Assembly: GCF_014854695.1 (NCBI RefSeq)
Contig: NZ_CP027557.1
Span: 2,790,001 to 2,854,000, forward strand
DNA from: Rhodococcus rhodochrous
GTDB taxonomy: Bacteria > Actinomycetota > Actinomycetes > Mycobacteriales > Mycobacteriaceae
DNA: 64,000 bases
Reading direction: 5' to 3'
Position 1 is the first letter of the stretch. The number at the start of each line of letters is the position of its first letter. Below, piece after piece: positions 53,008-62,606 of the stretch. A program made the position numbers and the translations under genes. Below the pieces are notes generated by a model that was not told the origin of the DNA, ran no database searches, and saw only the letters and a program-made list of their open reading frames with translations.

Positions 53008-54414
53008 ATGAGTCAGCCGATCACAGACCCGACCTTCTATCGGACAGCGGCAGACGCGGCCGCCGCCCCACCGGAGCGATTGGCCTACGTGGTCGCGTTC
53101 GATCGTGCGGCGGACAAACCCGACGCCATGAGCGTGATCGACGTGGATCCCGACTCGGACACCTACGGCCGGGTGGTGGGCTGGACCGAGGTACCCGGGC
53201 TGGGCAACGAACTGCATCATTTCGGTTGGAACGCCTGTAGCAGCGCGTTGAAGCACGAGGGCCACGATATGACGGGGTTGGCACGCAGATACCTCATCGT
53301 GCCGGGCATCCGCTCGTCGTCCCTGTACGTGCTCGACACCGAGCCCGACCCGCGTCAACCCACCGTGGCCAAAGTCGTGGAGGCTGCCGATCTCGCCGCC
53401 AAGGCGGGTTACTCCCGACCGCATACCTTGCACTGTGGGCCGGACGGGGTGTTCATGACCTGCCTGGGCGGTGCCGACGGATCGGACGGCCCGGGCGGGA
53501 TCGCCCTGCTCGATCACGGCACGTTCGATGTGCTCCGGCAGTGGGAGACCGACCGGGGGCCGCAGTATTTCGCGTACGACGCCTGGTGGCATCTCAACCG
53601 GAACACGCTGATCAGCAGCGAGTGGGGCACACCGTCGATGATCGAGAACGGGTTGGTGCCCGAGCTGCTACTGGCGAACGAGTACGGCCATGCCATCCAC
53701 TTCTGGGACCTCTCGACGGGTGCGCACCAGCAGCGAGTGGACCTCGGCGCCCAGTACCAGATGCCGCTCGAACTGCGCCCGTCGCACGACCCCGAGGCCA
53801 CGTGGGGATTCGTCGGCGTAGTCGTCTCGACCGAGGACCTGTCCGCGTCGGTCTGGCGCTGGCACCGCGGTGACGACGGTTGGGCGGTGGACAAGGTGAT
53901 CACCATCCCGGCCGAACCGGCAGAGCCGGACCTGCTGCCACCGGCGCTGAAGCCGTTCGGTGCGGTGCCGCCGCTCGTCTCCGACATCGACCTGTCCGTC
54001 GACGACGCGTTCCTCTACGTCTCGTGCTGGGGCACCGGCGAGCTCAAGCAGTTCGACGTGCGCGACCCTGCCCATCCGAAGGAGACCGGATCTGTCCGAC
54101 TCGGCGGGATCGTCGGCCGCCGCGCCCATCCGGCGGTACCGAGCGAGCCGCTGGCCGGTGGTCCGCAGATGGTCGAGATCAGCCGGGACGGCAAGCGGGT
54201 CTACGTCACCAACTCCCTGTACGGGGCCTGGGACGATCAGTTCTACCCGGACGGGGTCGGCGCCTGGATGGCACTGATGCGCACCGACCCTCGCGGCGGG
54301 ATGGAGATCGACGACCGCTTCTTCCCACACGGCGACGACTTTCGGGGTCTGCGGGCGCACCAGGTTCGTCTCCAAGGTGGCGACGCGTCCTCGGACTCCT
54401 ACTGCTATCGGTAA
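53008..54414 (+). CDS. Selenium-binding protein / methanethiol oxidase (SBP56 family)
   Basis: This is a 468-residue protein; ATG 53008 after AAGGAGG. Landmarks: LGNELHHFGWNACSSALKHE (metal-binding His and Cys), YLIVPGIRSSSLYVLDTEPD, AGYSRPHTLHCGPDGVFMTC, SSEWGTPSMIENGLVPELLL, DIDLSVDDAFLYVSCWGTGE and MVEISRDGKRVYVTNSLYGA. A seven-bladed propeller is expected. The family oxidises methanethiol to formaldehyde, H2S and H2O2 with copper. It is monocistronic. Confidence 0.93.
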   Translation: MSQPITDPTFYRTAADAAAAPPERLAYVVAFDRAADKPDAMSVIDVDPDSDTYGRVVGWTEVPGLGNELHHFGWNACSSALKHEGHDMTGLARRYLIVPGIRSSSLYVLDTEPDPRQPTVAKVVEAADLAAKAGYSRPHTLHCGPDGVFMTCLGGADGSDGPGGIALLDHGTFDVLRQWETDRGPQYFAYDAWWHLNRNTLISSEWGTPSMIENGLVPELLLANEYGHAIHFWDLSTGAHQQRVDLGAQYQMPLELRPSHDPEATWGFVGVVVSTEDLSASVWRWHRGDDGWAVDKVITIPAEPAEPDLLPPALKPFGAVPPLVSDIDLSVDDAFLYVSCWGTGELKQFDVRDPAHPKETGSVRLGGIVGRRAHPAVPSEPLAGGPQMVEISRDGKRVYVTNSLYGAWDDQFYPDGVGAWMALMRTDPRGGMEIDDRFFPHGDDFRGLRAHQVRLQGGDASSDSYCYR

Positions 54415-54467
54415 CGACCGAGTCGGACCCGATTCCACCCGCGCGGCCGACTTCCGGCCCGACTCGG

Positions 54468-55226
54468 TCAGGGCTGGTAGTCGGGGTACTTCGTGTGCAA
54501 CTGGAAGTATCCCGTCACGTTCTCCCGGAGCCAGTCCTTGCCGTCCTCGGGTGTGCGACCGTCGCAGATCGCGTCGCCTTCGATGCAGACTCGCTCGACA
54601 CGAATCTCACCGAAGTCGTTCCGGCCGCCGCCGAGCGTCACGCCAGGAGCGACGGGACCCGGGAACAGGGTCTCGACGCCGCGGTCGTCGCGGGGATCGG
54701 AGTAGAGGATGCCCGAGATCCGTTCGGGGGGAACGGACCCGTCGGCTGCAATCTCGGCGAGAACGTCGCCGGCGATCGAAGCGCCCTGCGAGTAGCCGAG
54801 CACCAACAGGTCCGAATCCGGGCAGGTGCTGTGCCGGACGGTGATCGTCTGGCGGAGTCGCTGATGCCCGATCTGCTTCGACCTGTCGTATGCGATGGTG
54901 CCGTCGTCGTCGATGCCGTCGAAATCGTCGTGCGAGCCGGTCCCCGGCAGCGGCACGACCACTGCGGGGTAACGGATGTGTTCGACCACGGTGCCGGGAG
55001 CCTCGAACCGAGCGGAGATCTTCGCCAAGGGGGACTCCGGATCGATCGAGTCGAGGGTCTCGAAGCCACGGGTTCCATCGACGGCGAGGACGTACCGCTC
55101 AGGGCAGTTGCGGACCGGGTCGGCCGACGCGGAACCGACCGGACCCGCGACGTTCAGTCCTGCGGTGAGCAGACCTGCGGCGAGCAGACCGACGGTGCGT
55201 GTGCGTCTGCGATCGATCCGGGACAT
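54468..55226 (-). CDS. Secreted cutinase-like serine hydrolase (PE-PPE/cutinase fold)
   Basis: This is a 252-residue protein; ATG 55226 after GAGGAGA. A signal peptide (RTRTVGLLAAGLLTAGLNVA then GPVGSASA) starts it. The nucleophile elbow is VLGYSQGASIAGDVLAEIA (Ser in GYSQG), an oxyanion region VVPLPGTGSHDDF precedes it, and YSDPRDDRGVETLFPG with LHTKYPDYQP follow. Such secreted hydrolases act on lipid or cell-wall esters. Alone, 52 bp from the convergent SBP gene. Confidence 0.85.
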   Translation of the reverse strand: MSRIDRRRTRTVGLLAAGLLTAGLNVAGPVGSASADPVRNCPERYVLAVDGTRGFETLDSIDPESPLAKISARFEAPGTVVEHIRYPAVVVPLPGTGSHDDFDGIDDDGTIAYDRSKQIGHQRLRQTITVRHSTCPDSDLLVLGYSQGASIAGDVLAEIAADGSVPPERISGILYSDPRDDRGVETLFPGPVAPGVTLGGGRNDFGEIRVERVCIEGDAICDGRTPEDGKDWLRENVTGYFQLHTKYPDYQP

Positions 55227-55364
55227 GCGCGATTCTCCTCGTGTGCCCCCGACAGACAACAGTTGACGCCGATAATAGCGATGTCTTATTTGTTCGGCCT
55301 GTTAGGGATGCGCGCTTTTCGGTGATCATGCTCACCTCGGTCGGAAACTCCGGTGAATTTCCCG

Positions 55365-56261
55365 TCAGTGCTCGGCGAGGGTGCGGGCGGCCAGCTCGGT
55401 GATGAAGCCGGCGATCTCCTCGGGGTTCTCTTCGGCCATGAAGTGGCCGCTGGTGGTGGACTGGTAGGTGAAATCGGGTGCCCAGGCCTGCCACAGCGCT
55501 GAGGCGTCGAAGCCCAGCTGAGAGCCCCAGTTCTGGGAGATGACCGCGACGGGCATAGTGAGCTGAGTGCCGCGTTCGCGGTCGGCGAGGTCCATGTCGA
55601 GGTCGATGCCGGCGGTAGCTCGGTAGTCGGCCACGATCGAGTCGACAGAGTCGATGGAGCTGGTGACGTAGTGGTCGCGCTCCTCGGGCGTGAAGGTCGT
55701 TCCGGTCGGGTCCCACGCGTCGAGGAACGAGCCGAAGAATTCCGGGGCGACTGCGGCGATCATCTTCTCGGGCATCCCTGCGGGCTGGGCCATGAGATAG
55801 AGGTGCCAGGCCACCTTCGCGTTCACGCCCTGGAGTACCGCCCAGGTGTCCATCGTGGGCAGGACATCGAGGATGCCGAGACAGTCGACGGCGTCGGGGT
55901 GGTCGAGTCCTGTACGGACGGCGACGAGCGCGCCGCGGTCGTGACCGACGAGCCCGAAGTGGTCGAATCCGATCTCACGGGCGAGGGCGACGACGTCGTT
56001 CGCCATCGTGCGCTTGGAATAGGTTTCGGGGTTGTCGGCAGGGGGCCGGTCGCTGGCGCCGTAGCCGCGCAGGTCGGGGACGATCACGGTGTGATCGTCG
56101 GCGAGTATGTGGGCGACGTGGCGCCACATGTAGTGGGTCTGCGGGAAACCGTGCAGCAGGACGACGGCCGGGCCCTCGCCGCCGATGGCGACATTGAGGT
56201 TCACGCCACCGTCCCCGTTGATCGTGCGGTAGGTGAAGTCCTCGATGGTGCAGCGGGTCAT
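55365..56261 (-). CDS. Alpha/beta hydrolase of the haloacetate-dehalogenase/epoxide-hydrolase type
   Basis: This is a 298-residue protein. Oxyanion LLHGFPQTHYMWRH, then VIVPDLRGYGASDRP, a nucleophile elbow FGLVGHDRGALVAVRTG with Asp in GHDRG (not Ser), and a catalytic His in STTSGHFMAEENPEE. An Asp nucleophile points to dehalogenation or epoxide hydrolysis. ATG at 56261 overlaps the TetR gene stop (ATGA), so the two are coupled. The TetR regulator likely controls this hydrolase. Confidence 0.9.
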   Translation of the reverse strand: MTRCTIEDFTYRTINGDGGVNLNVAIGGEGPAVVLLHGFPQTHYMWRHVAHILADDHTVIVPDLRGYGASDRPPADNPETYSKRTMANDVVALAREIGFDHFGLVGHDRGALVAVRTGLDHPDAVDCLGILDVLPTMDTWAVLQGVNAKVAWHLYLMAQPAGMPEKMIAAVAPEFFGSFLDAWDPTGTTFTPEERDHYVTSSIDSVDSIVADYRATAGIDLDMDLADRERGTQLTMPVAVISQNWGSQLGFDASALWQAWAPDFTYQSTTSGHFMAEENPEEIAGFITELAARTLAEH

Positions 56262-56935
56262 GGGGTCTCCGTAGTCGTGGTGGAGGTTTCGGGGTGGCCG
56301 GAGAAGATGCCGGCAGGCAGGTCCGTTCGGCCGGCGGACGCGGTGAGCGCCGGAATGACGACCGTGTCGACGAGGGCTTCGAGGTAGGTGTCGTCGACGG
56401 TGAGGCCGTTCGCTCGTCGCAGGAGCAGGACGGTGCCCACAACTTCCTCATATGCGAATGGTTGAGCGCCCGTGGGAAGTTCGCCTCGAGCAACGGCATC
56501 GTCGAGGACCGCCTGGGGGAGACGCGCGCCTGTCGGGCCGACGGTCTCCTCGATGGCGTCGCACAACTCCGGGTCTTCGAGTCCCGCATGGAGCAGCATG
56601 AAGGCGGCGTTGCTGTCGGTTGCGGACATGGTGCGGCTGAGGCGCTGCGCAAGGAGCAGCAGATCGTCGCGAAGTGTTTCGCCGCGCCGAAGTGGGACTG
56701 CCGAGGGATGCGCAGGGGCGTCCTTCACGGCTGCGAGCACCATGTCGCGCTTGGACTGCCAACGTCGATACAGCGTTGCCTTCGACGCCTGGCAACGTCG
56801 AGCGACCGCCTCGAACGTCACGCCTTCGTAGCCTTCCTCGGCCAGTAGCTCGAGAACGGTGGTGGTGATCCGACGCTCGAGTTCGGCGTCGCGTGGACGT
56901 CCGCGTTGCGCAGGCGGTTCATTCGGATACGGCAC
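56258..56935 (-). CDS. TetR-family regulator of the adjacent hydrolase
   Basis: This is a 225-residue protein with a GTG start at 56935. HTH: RRITTTVLELLAEEGYEGVT, FEAVARRCQASKATLYRRWQ and SKRDMVLAAVKDAPAHPSAV. The SKATLYRRW block and the C-terminal TetR_C_16-type helices (LLLLAQRLSRTMSATDSNAA) match the family. It heads the two-gene unit with the hydrolase and probably represses it. Confidence 0.92.
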   Translation of the reverse strand: MPYPNEPPAQRGRPRDAELERRITTTVLELLAEEGYEGVTFEAVARRCQASKATLYRRWQSKRDMVLAAVKDAPAHPSAVPLRRGETLRDDLLLLAQRLSRTMSATDSNAAFMLLHAGLEDPELCDAIEETVGPTGARLPQAVLDDAVARGELPTGAQPFAYEEVVGTVLLLRRANGLTVDDTYLEALVDTVVIPALTASAGRTDLPAGIFSGHPETSTTTTETP

Positions 56936-57065
56936 GTTCCGTATCTTAACTCAGGCAACTCATGTTCGACGAACCTCGAAGTCGATACCCACAACTTCCT
57001 GATTGCGGCCGACTGTGATGCACTATCTCGCTGTCGACATAACGGACAACGGCGAGGAGATCGGT

Positions 57066-57713
57066 ATGGGGTCGAGGTATCACCATCTGGCGTTCGGCCC
57101 GCAGGCGGTGGCTCGTCAGGAAGCTGCAGGCAGCATCGTTGCCTATGGCGCCGACCTCGACGAACCCGATCAAGGACCTCAATTGTTGGGCGACCGCGAA
57201 CTCGCTCTCGTACGCGAAAGCTTCCAGTTCCACATGGCGACGGTGACCCCGAGCGGATGGCCCTATGTCCAGTACCGCAGTGGACCCGTCGGGTTCCTGC
57301 ACCACCTCGGTGGGCAGACGATCGGGTTCGCGGATCACCGAGGCAACCAGCAGTTCGTCTCGGTCGGGAACATCGCGGCCACCGGGAAGGTCGCGCTGTT
57401 CCTCGCGGACTTTCCGCTGAAGAGGCGGTTGAAGGTCTTCGGTACCGCGCGGGTGGTCGATGCGGACGACGACCCGCAGCTTCTCGACCGACTGCGCGAT
57501 CTCGGAGACGGTCGGAGAATCTCGGCGCGATGCGAACGAAGCATCGTCATCGAGGTCGAGGCCTTCGACTGGAACTGCTCACGGAGCCTGATCCCCCAGT
57601 ACACCGACGAAGCGGTCCGCGCCCGGATCCGTCCCTACATCGACGAGATCAACGACCTCCGAGCCGAAGTGGATTCCCTCCGGGCCCGCTTGGAGGCGGT
57701 AGGAGAGAACTGA
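57066..57713 (+). CDS. Pyridoxamine 5'-phosphate oxidase-family FMN-binding protein
   Basis: This is a 215-residue protein. The ATG at 57066 follows CGAGGAGATCGGT and is preferred over an upstream ATG at 57018. The split-barrel contains FQFHMATVTPSGWPYVQYRS, GFADHRGNQQFVSVGNIAAT and VALFLADFPLKRRLKVFGTA. The C-terminal helix is a coiled coil (EINDLRAEVDSLRARLEAVG). It probably binds FMN or F420 and acts as a redox protein. It lies 25 bp from the convergent cinA stop. Confidence 0.88.
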   Translation: MGSRYHHLAFGPQAVARQEAAGSIVAYGADLDEPDQGPQLLGDRELALVRESFQFHMATVTPSGWPYVQYRSGPVGFLHHLGGQTIGFADHRGNQQFVSVGNIAATGKVALFLADFPLKRRLKVFGTARVVDADDDPQLLDRLRDLGDGRRISARCERSIVIEVEAFDWNCSRSLIPQYTDEAVRARIRPYIDEINDLRAEVDSLRARLEAVGEN

Positions 57714-57737
57714 CGGCCGCCGAGGGTCCGCGCAGGC

Positions 57738-59021
57738 TCAAGCCCGGCCGAGCCGTGCGACAACCAGATGCAGTGCCGCCGTGGTGGTCAGAGTCCTGAC
57801 CCGTTCGCGGTCTCCGGGGAAACGGCGGGTGACCGTGTACGTCGGTCGTCCCTCGATCGCGACGCCGAAGCACACCGTGCCCACCGGCTTGGCGTCGGTT
57901 CCACCGTCGGGGCCGGCGATCCCGGTGGTGGAGACCGCGACGTCGACCTTCAGGCGACGTCGGGCACCCGCGGCCATGGCTGCGGCGACCTGCTCGCTCA
58001 CCGCGCCGTGCTCCGCGATCATCTCGGCCGGTACGTCGATCAGATCGGACTTCGCGTCGTTGGAGTACGAGACCACGCCACCCATGACATAGGCCGACGA
58101 CCCGGGACGGTCGGTGAGCCGCGCAGCGACGAGTCCGCCGGTGCACGACTCCGCAGTCGCGATCGTGCGGCCGTCGAGGGCGGCGATCAGCTGGTCGTCG
58201 ATGGTGGAACCGTCGGTCGAGAATATCTGGCGGCCATGGTGTTCGGTGAGGACATCGAGAAGACGGTGATAGATGCCCGCGTTACCGGAGGCGACCCGCG
58301 TCACCATGTCGAGTTCGCCGTGGCGAAGGCAGGTCGTGATCTCGAGGCGATCGAGGCCGGTGATCTCTGCTTCGGCCCGGCGCAGCGTCTCGGCGAGTTG
58401 TGCCTCGTGCAATCCGTAGGCACGCACGGTGTGCTGCTGCAGGTCGTCGGCTCGCGACAACACGTTGGCGACCGCAGGGGAGGCGACCGCGCTCGGCCAC
58501 ATCGCCTGCAGCTCACCGGGCGGTCCGGGCAGGATGACGATGGTCGGTACCGGCCGATCGCCGGCGATCGCGGGGATGACCACGCCCGGCGCTGTACCGG
58601 TGGGCGGCAGGGCGGTGGCACCGGCGGGCACGTGCGCCTGCTTGCGGATACCGATGCGCGTCGGCCCGGCGTCGAGATCCGGGGTGTCCGGGCGGAAGCG
58701 GCGAATGACACCTGCGATGTGTTCTTCGAGTTCGGGATCGAGCAACAGTTCGCGATCGCAGAACTCCGCGACGGTGGGGACTGTGAGGTCATCGGCGGTG
58801 GGACCGAGGCCCCCGCTGGTGACGATGAGGTCGACGCCCTGCTCGGCGAGAAAGCGCAGCTGTGCGGTCAGGTCGGCGGGCCGGTCACCGCAGATCGTGA
58901 TGTGAGCGACGTCGACGCCGAGTCTCAGGAGTTGGTCGGACAACCACGGTCCGTTCTGGTCGGCGATCCTCCCGGTCAGTACTTCGGTCCCGGTCACGAT
59001 GATTCCTGCACGCACGCTCAC
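57738..59021 (-). CDS. cinA: CinA-family protein (nicotinamide-nucleotide amidase and MoaB-like domain)
   Basis: This is a 427-residue protein with a GTG start. N-terminal MoCF-like domain: [40 protein letters not shown] and [20 protein letters not shown] then [11 protein letters not shown]-terminal amidase: [20 protein letters not shown] (Ser of AESCTGG), [29 protein letters not shown]. The family deamidates NMN in the pyridine-nucleotide cycle. Confidence 0.93.
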   Translation of the reverse strand: MSVRAGIIVTGTEVLTGRIADQNGPWLSDQLLRLGVDVAHITICGDRPADLTAQLRFLAEQGVDLIVTSGGLGPTADDLTVPTVAEFCDRELLLDPELEEHIAGVIRRFRPDTPDLDAGPTRIGIRKQAHVPAGATALPPTGTAPGVVIPAIAGDRPVPTIVILPGPPGELQAMWPSAVASPAVANVLSRADDLQQHTVRAYGLHEAQLAETLRRAEAEITGLDRLEITTCLRHGELDMVTRVASGNAGIYHRLLDVLTEHHGRQIFSTDGSTIDDQLIAALDGRTIATAESCTGGLVAARLTDRPGSSAYVMGGVVSYSNDAKSDLIDVPAEMIAEHGAVSEQVAAAMAAGARRRLKVDVAVSTTGIAGPDGGTDAKPVGTVCFGVAIEGRPTYTVTRRFPGDRERVRTLTTTAALHLVVARLGRA

Positions 59022-59045
59022 GGTGCCGAGCCTAGTCGGCGACGA

Positions 59046-60385
59046 TCATCGTGGGCGCCTCCCTGCTCTGTTGCGACGGTCTGCAAAGCGGGCGAGTTCA
59101 CGAAGCATGCCGGGAGCCCGGCGCGCCAAGGTCAGTACTGCCCGGTCCGAGACGGTCGGGCGTGGCGGCAGCGCAGGCTGTGCACGACGGGCCCTGGTCG
59201 TCGCCCTGAACACCTGCACCTGACCGGGCACACCTTTGAGTCGATGCCTGCCCAGGTCGGTGAAATCGAAATCTCCGCCGACCGCAAGTTCGCGCACCGC
59301 CTGTGAGCATCGCACCTCCCCAGGCCCGGAGGAGGCAGCGATCCGCGCTCCGATGTGGACCGTCATTCCGGTCAACCCGGGACCGGCGCGGGTCACCGAC
59401 CCGACATGCACACCGGACCGAGTCTGTCGTGGGCGCCCAGCAACCGTGCGAAGCGGCTGTCACCGACCTCCGCGAGCAGATCGGTGGAGCGGACGACATC
59501 GGTGAACAGAACCGCGCCCAGAAACCGATCCGCGTCGACCGGATGGTCCGAGCCGCTGACGAGTTCCTCCACGTGGTCGAGAACAGGGATCAGCACTTCA
59601 CCCAGCGTTGCGCCGACCGGGATCGGCGGCAGCTCGTAGAAGCGGCCGTTCGGAATATCCGCGGCAACTCTGCGGCCGGCCTCTCGGGCGAACAGAGTGT
59701 CCGGCTGGTGCAGGACCTTCGTCGGGCATTGGATCGCCGGCAGAATCGAGGAGTAGTTCGCGCGGAGGGCCCACTCGAGATGTTTCTGGGCTGTTCTCGG
59801 TGTGGCGGAGCAACGTTCGAGCAGCGCCATGATCCGTCGGTTGTGTGGGACATCGAGGGTCGGGTGCGTCAGGGACGTGAGTTTCCCTTGACCCCAAAAT
59901 GCGTACGCATCCCGATACGACTCGACGAACCGGTCTCGCTCGTCAGCAGTCCATCCTGGTGGCGGATCGCCGTCGGACAGCAGGGTGTCGGCCCAGGGTT
60001 CGGCGAGGATCAGTCCGGAAATTCGGTCGGGGTGCCGAGCGGCTACCAAGGCGAGGGGCCCGCAGGTGCTGGCCGCGCCGACGAGCGTGGCTCGAGAGAC
60101 CTCGGCGTCGTCGAGCACCGCGACTACGTCGTCGGCCTGCTCCTCGAGCGTGGGGACGTGCTCGACGGGATCGGACAGTCCGAATCCGCGGCGCTGGAAG
60201 AACAACGAACGCGCGAAGCGGGCGCAACGTTCGAAGTTGTAGTGGAAGTGTGGATCGGTCCACATCAGGTCCGGATGCATCATGTCTTCGAAGAACCACG
60301 CGATCGGATGTGGCCCCTCGCCCACGGCCTGATACGCCACTGCGTTGCCGTCGCGCTGGATGTACCGCGTCACGGGCGGATCCAT
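59046..60385 (-). pseudogene. Alpha/beta hydrolase-adenylate cyclase fusion with internal deletion
   Basis: From 60385 the frame encodes an alpha/beta hydrolase (FFQRRGFGLSDPVEHVPTLE, AGRRVAADIPNGRFYEL) and the start of a class III cyclase (GAVLFTDVVRSTDLLAEVGD, SRFARLLGAHDRLG), then stops at 59393. In another frame from 59411 the end of the cyclase appears: GMTVHIGARIAASSGPGEVR, FDFTDLGRHRLKGVPGQVQV. About 70 residues (substrate-specifying Lys and second metal Asp region) are lost and the junction is out of frame. Not a working cyclase. It lies 24 bp after cinA start region on the same strand. Confidence 0.75.
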
Positions 60386-60478
60386 GGGAACAACGATAGG
60401 CGCCGGGTCGACAGCGCGACGAGTGTCGACACTGTCGAAACCGACCGGCTACGGAAACCGGCCTCTATCGTGAGGTTG

Positions 60479-60988
60479 GTGAGGAACGCATGGTCTTCAC
60501 GGCGCGTCTCGCGGGAGACGGGTAGACGCCGGAGCAGGGGTGCGCTGCTCCATGTGGTCGCTGCAGCGCTGCTCCTGGGTGTCTTCGCATCCGGGTGCGC
60601 TTCGATACGCGGCGGGGTGGAAGGCGATTTCGGTCGGGCAGCGCAGCAGATCGGTTCGGCAGCGGTCTCGGCTCAGTTGAGCCTGCAGGTTTTCGCCGAC
60701 GGTCGCAACACCACCGCCGCCACGGACACCGCACTGTCGGACATGCTCGAAGAGGTCGACCAGGCGGTCTCGGCAACCGCGGATCGAGAGGTGGACACCC
60801 CCGAGCAGGGCGACCTGCGCGCCGAGGTCCTGCAGGCGGCGAACACGGTTACCGGACAGATCATCCGGGGTCGAGACATCGTTGCGGGAGTCGGCGGGCA
60901 GCCCGAACTGACTACGGTCGCGGCCGAGCTCGGACGTGCGGGTACAGAGTTGCTCGCGCTCGGAGACCGTCTCGAGGCGGCCGGATGA
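60479..60988 (+). CDS. Putative lipoprotein heading a transporter operon
   Basis: This is a 169-residue protein. GTG 60479 with GAGG upstream; GTG 60470 is an alternative. Arg-rich N-terminus, hydrophobic helix VVAAALLLGVFASGC with a lipobox Cys at about residue 40. The mature part is helical: QLSLQVFADGRNTTAATDTA, MLEEVDQAVSATADREVDTP and RDIVAGVGGQPELTTVAAEL, suggesting a helical bundle or coiled coil. The stop overlaps the transporter ATG (ATGA), so the genes are translationally coupled. An extracytoplasmic partner of the transporter is inferred. Confidence 0.75.
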   Translation: MRNAWSSRRVSRETGRRRSRGALLHVVAAALLLGVFASGCASIRGGVEGDFGRAAQQIGSAAVSAQLSLQVFADGRNTTAATDTALSDMLEEVDQAVSATADREVDTPEQGDLRAEVLQAANTVTGQIIRGRDIVAGVGGQPELTTVAAELGRAGTELLALGDRLEAAG

Positions 60989-62214
60989 AAAGACTTTTTG
61001 CCGTCGCTCTCGGCATCCTCACCGCGATCGGGGGATTCCTCGATATCGGTGATCTGGTCACCAATGCAGTGGTGGGTGCGCGTTTCGGGTTGTCGCTGGC
61101 CTGGGTGGTGCCGGTAGGGGTGCTGGGAATCTGTGTATTCGCGCAGATGTCCGGTCGCGTCGCAGCGGTCAGCGGCCGAGCCACTTTCGAGATCATTCGC
61201 GAACGCCTCGGGCCGCGCATGGCAGTGGCGAATCTGAGCGCGTCGTTTCTGATCAACCTGTTGACGTTGACCGCCGAGGTCGGTGGTATCGCGCTGGCGT
61301 TGCAATTGGCGAGCAGTGTGAACCCGAAGATGTGGATTCCGGTAGCCGCCCTGGCGGTGTGGCTGGTGATCTGGCGGGTGAAGTTCTCGGTGATGGAGAA
61401 CGTCACGGGGGTGGTCGGACTGTGCCTGGTCATGTTCGCAGTGGCGGTGTTCCTTCTCGGTCCGGACTGGGGGCAGCTCGCGGACCAGGTGTTCACTCCG
61501 TCCCTGTCGGACGGCGAAAACCTGGCCGCATATTGGTACTACGCGATCGCGTTGTTCGGTGCGGCGATGACTCCGTACGAGGTGTTCTTCTTCTCTTCCG
61601 GCGCAGTGGAAGAGAAGTGGACGGTGCGAGATCTGGCGAAGTCCCGGCTCAACGTTCTGGTCGGATTTCCCCTCGGCGGCATCCTCTCGGTGGCGATCGC
61701 CGCACTGTCGGCGATCGTGCTGATGCCGGGTGGGGTAGAGGTGTCCAGCCTGTCGCAGGTGCTGATTCCGGTGGCCGAGGCGGGAGGGAAACTGGCGGTG
61801 GCGGTGATCATCCTCGGGATCGTGGCGGCCACGTTCGGCGCGGCGCTCGAAACCGCACTGTCCGGGGGCTACACCCTGGCGCAGTTCCTGGGGTGGTCGT
61901 GGGGCAAGTTCCGACGCCCGGTGGAGGCGGCACGCTTCCACCTGACCATGCTGGTGTTGTTGATCGTCGCCGTCGGTGTGCTGATGACGGGGGTGGACCC
62001 GATCCTGGTCACCGAGTACTCGGTGGTGTTCTCCGCGATCGCCCTGCCCTTGACGTATCTACCGGTTCTGATCATCTCCAACGACCCGCAGTACATGGGC
62101 GAACATGTCAACGGTCCGGTCGTCAACGCGATCGGTACCGTCTACCTGGTGATCATTGTCGCCGCCTCGGCAGCGGCGATACCGTTGATGATCGTCACCG
62201 GAGCAGGACAATGA
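60985..62214 (+). CDS. NRAMP-related metal transporter with altered metal-site motifs
   Basis: This is a 409-residue protein with about 11 TM segments. TM1 reads GGFLDIGDLVTNAVVGARFG: the family DPGN is DIGD (residues 20-23). TM6 reads LFGAAMTPYEVFFFSS: the usual MPH is TPY (196-198), so the Met characteristic of Mn/Fe carriers is a Thr. Overall order and lengths still match NRAMP (ARFGLSLAWVVPVGVLGICV, EIIRERLGPRMAVANLSASF). Proton-coupled divalent-cation transport, perhaps Mg2+-like or other substrate, is inferred. It overlaps the genes on both sides. Confidence 0.88.
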   Translation: MKRLFAVALGILTAIGGFLDIGDLVTNAVVGARFGLSLAWVVPVGVLGICVFAQMSGRVAAVSGRATFEIIRERLGPRMAVANLSASFLINLLTLTAEVGGIALALQLASSVNPKMWIPVAALAVWLVIWRVKFSVMENVTGVVGLCLVMFAVAVFLLGPDWGQLADQVFTPSLSDGENLAAYWYYAIALFGAAMTPYEVFFFSSGAVEEKWTVRDLAKSRLNVLVGFPLGGILSVAIAALSAIVLMPGGVEVSSLSQVLIPVAEAGGKLAVAVIILGIVAATFGAALETALSGGYTLAQFLGWSWGKFRRPVEAARFHLTMLVLLIVAVGVLMTGVDPILVTEYSVVFSAIALPLTYLPVLIISNDPQYMGEHVNGPVVNAIGTVYLVIIVAASAAAIPLMIVTGAGQ

Positions 62215-62606
62215 GCAGATCAGAGCACCCAGCCGGCACCGACCGAGACGGTCGGCTGATCGATGCCCGCCTGCACCTGCTGGACCGGCAGATCCTCGAC
62301 TGTGACGGCGTACCGGTGGCCACGGTCGATGACATCGAACTCAGCGGCATCGAATCCGACGGCGTCACCTCGTCAGCACCGCGTGTCGAGGCGATCCTCA
62401 CCGGCTCAACCTTGATGACTCGGATCTTCGGGGGCCGTCTGCCCCGAAGCCGCTTGCATCGCATCAAGTGGGACGACGTTGCCGAGGTCGGTATCACTCT
62501 CCGGCTACGAGTGCGGTCCGAGGCCTTAAATGCGACGTGGCCCGAGCGATGGGTACGGGACCAGATCATCGGCCGCATTCCCGGGGGCAGCCATGCTCCT
62601 GACTGA
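62211..62606 (+). CDS. PRC-barrel-like protein 1
   Basis: This is a 131-residue protein; ATG overlaps the transporter stop. The first 60 residues (DARLHLLDRQILDCDGVPVA, TVDDIELSGIESDG) have the strand pattern of a PRC barrel. The C-terminal part is basic with MTRIFGGRLPRSRLHRIKWD. PRC barrels occur next to Mg2+ transporters (MgtE) and in ribosome factors. Here it is probably a cytosolic regulator or partner of the transporter. Confidence 0.75.
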   Translation: MSRSEHPAGTDRDGRLIDARLHLLDRQILDCDGVPVATVDDIELSGIESDGVTSSAPRVEAILTGSTLMTRIFGGRLPRSRLHRIKWDDVAEVGITLRLRVRSEALNATWPERWVRDQIIGRIPGGSHAPD

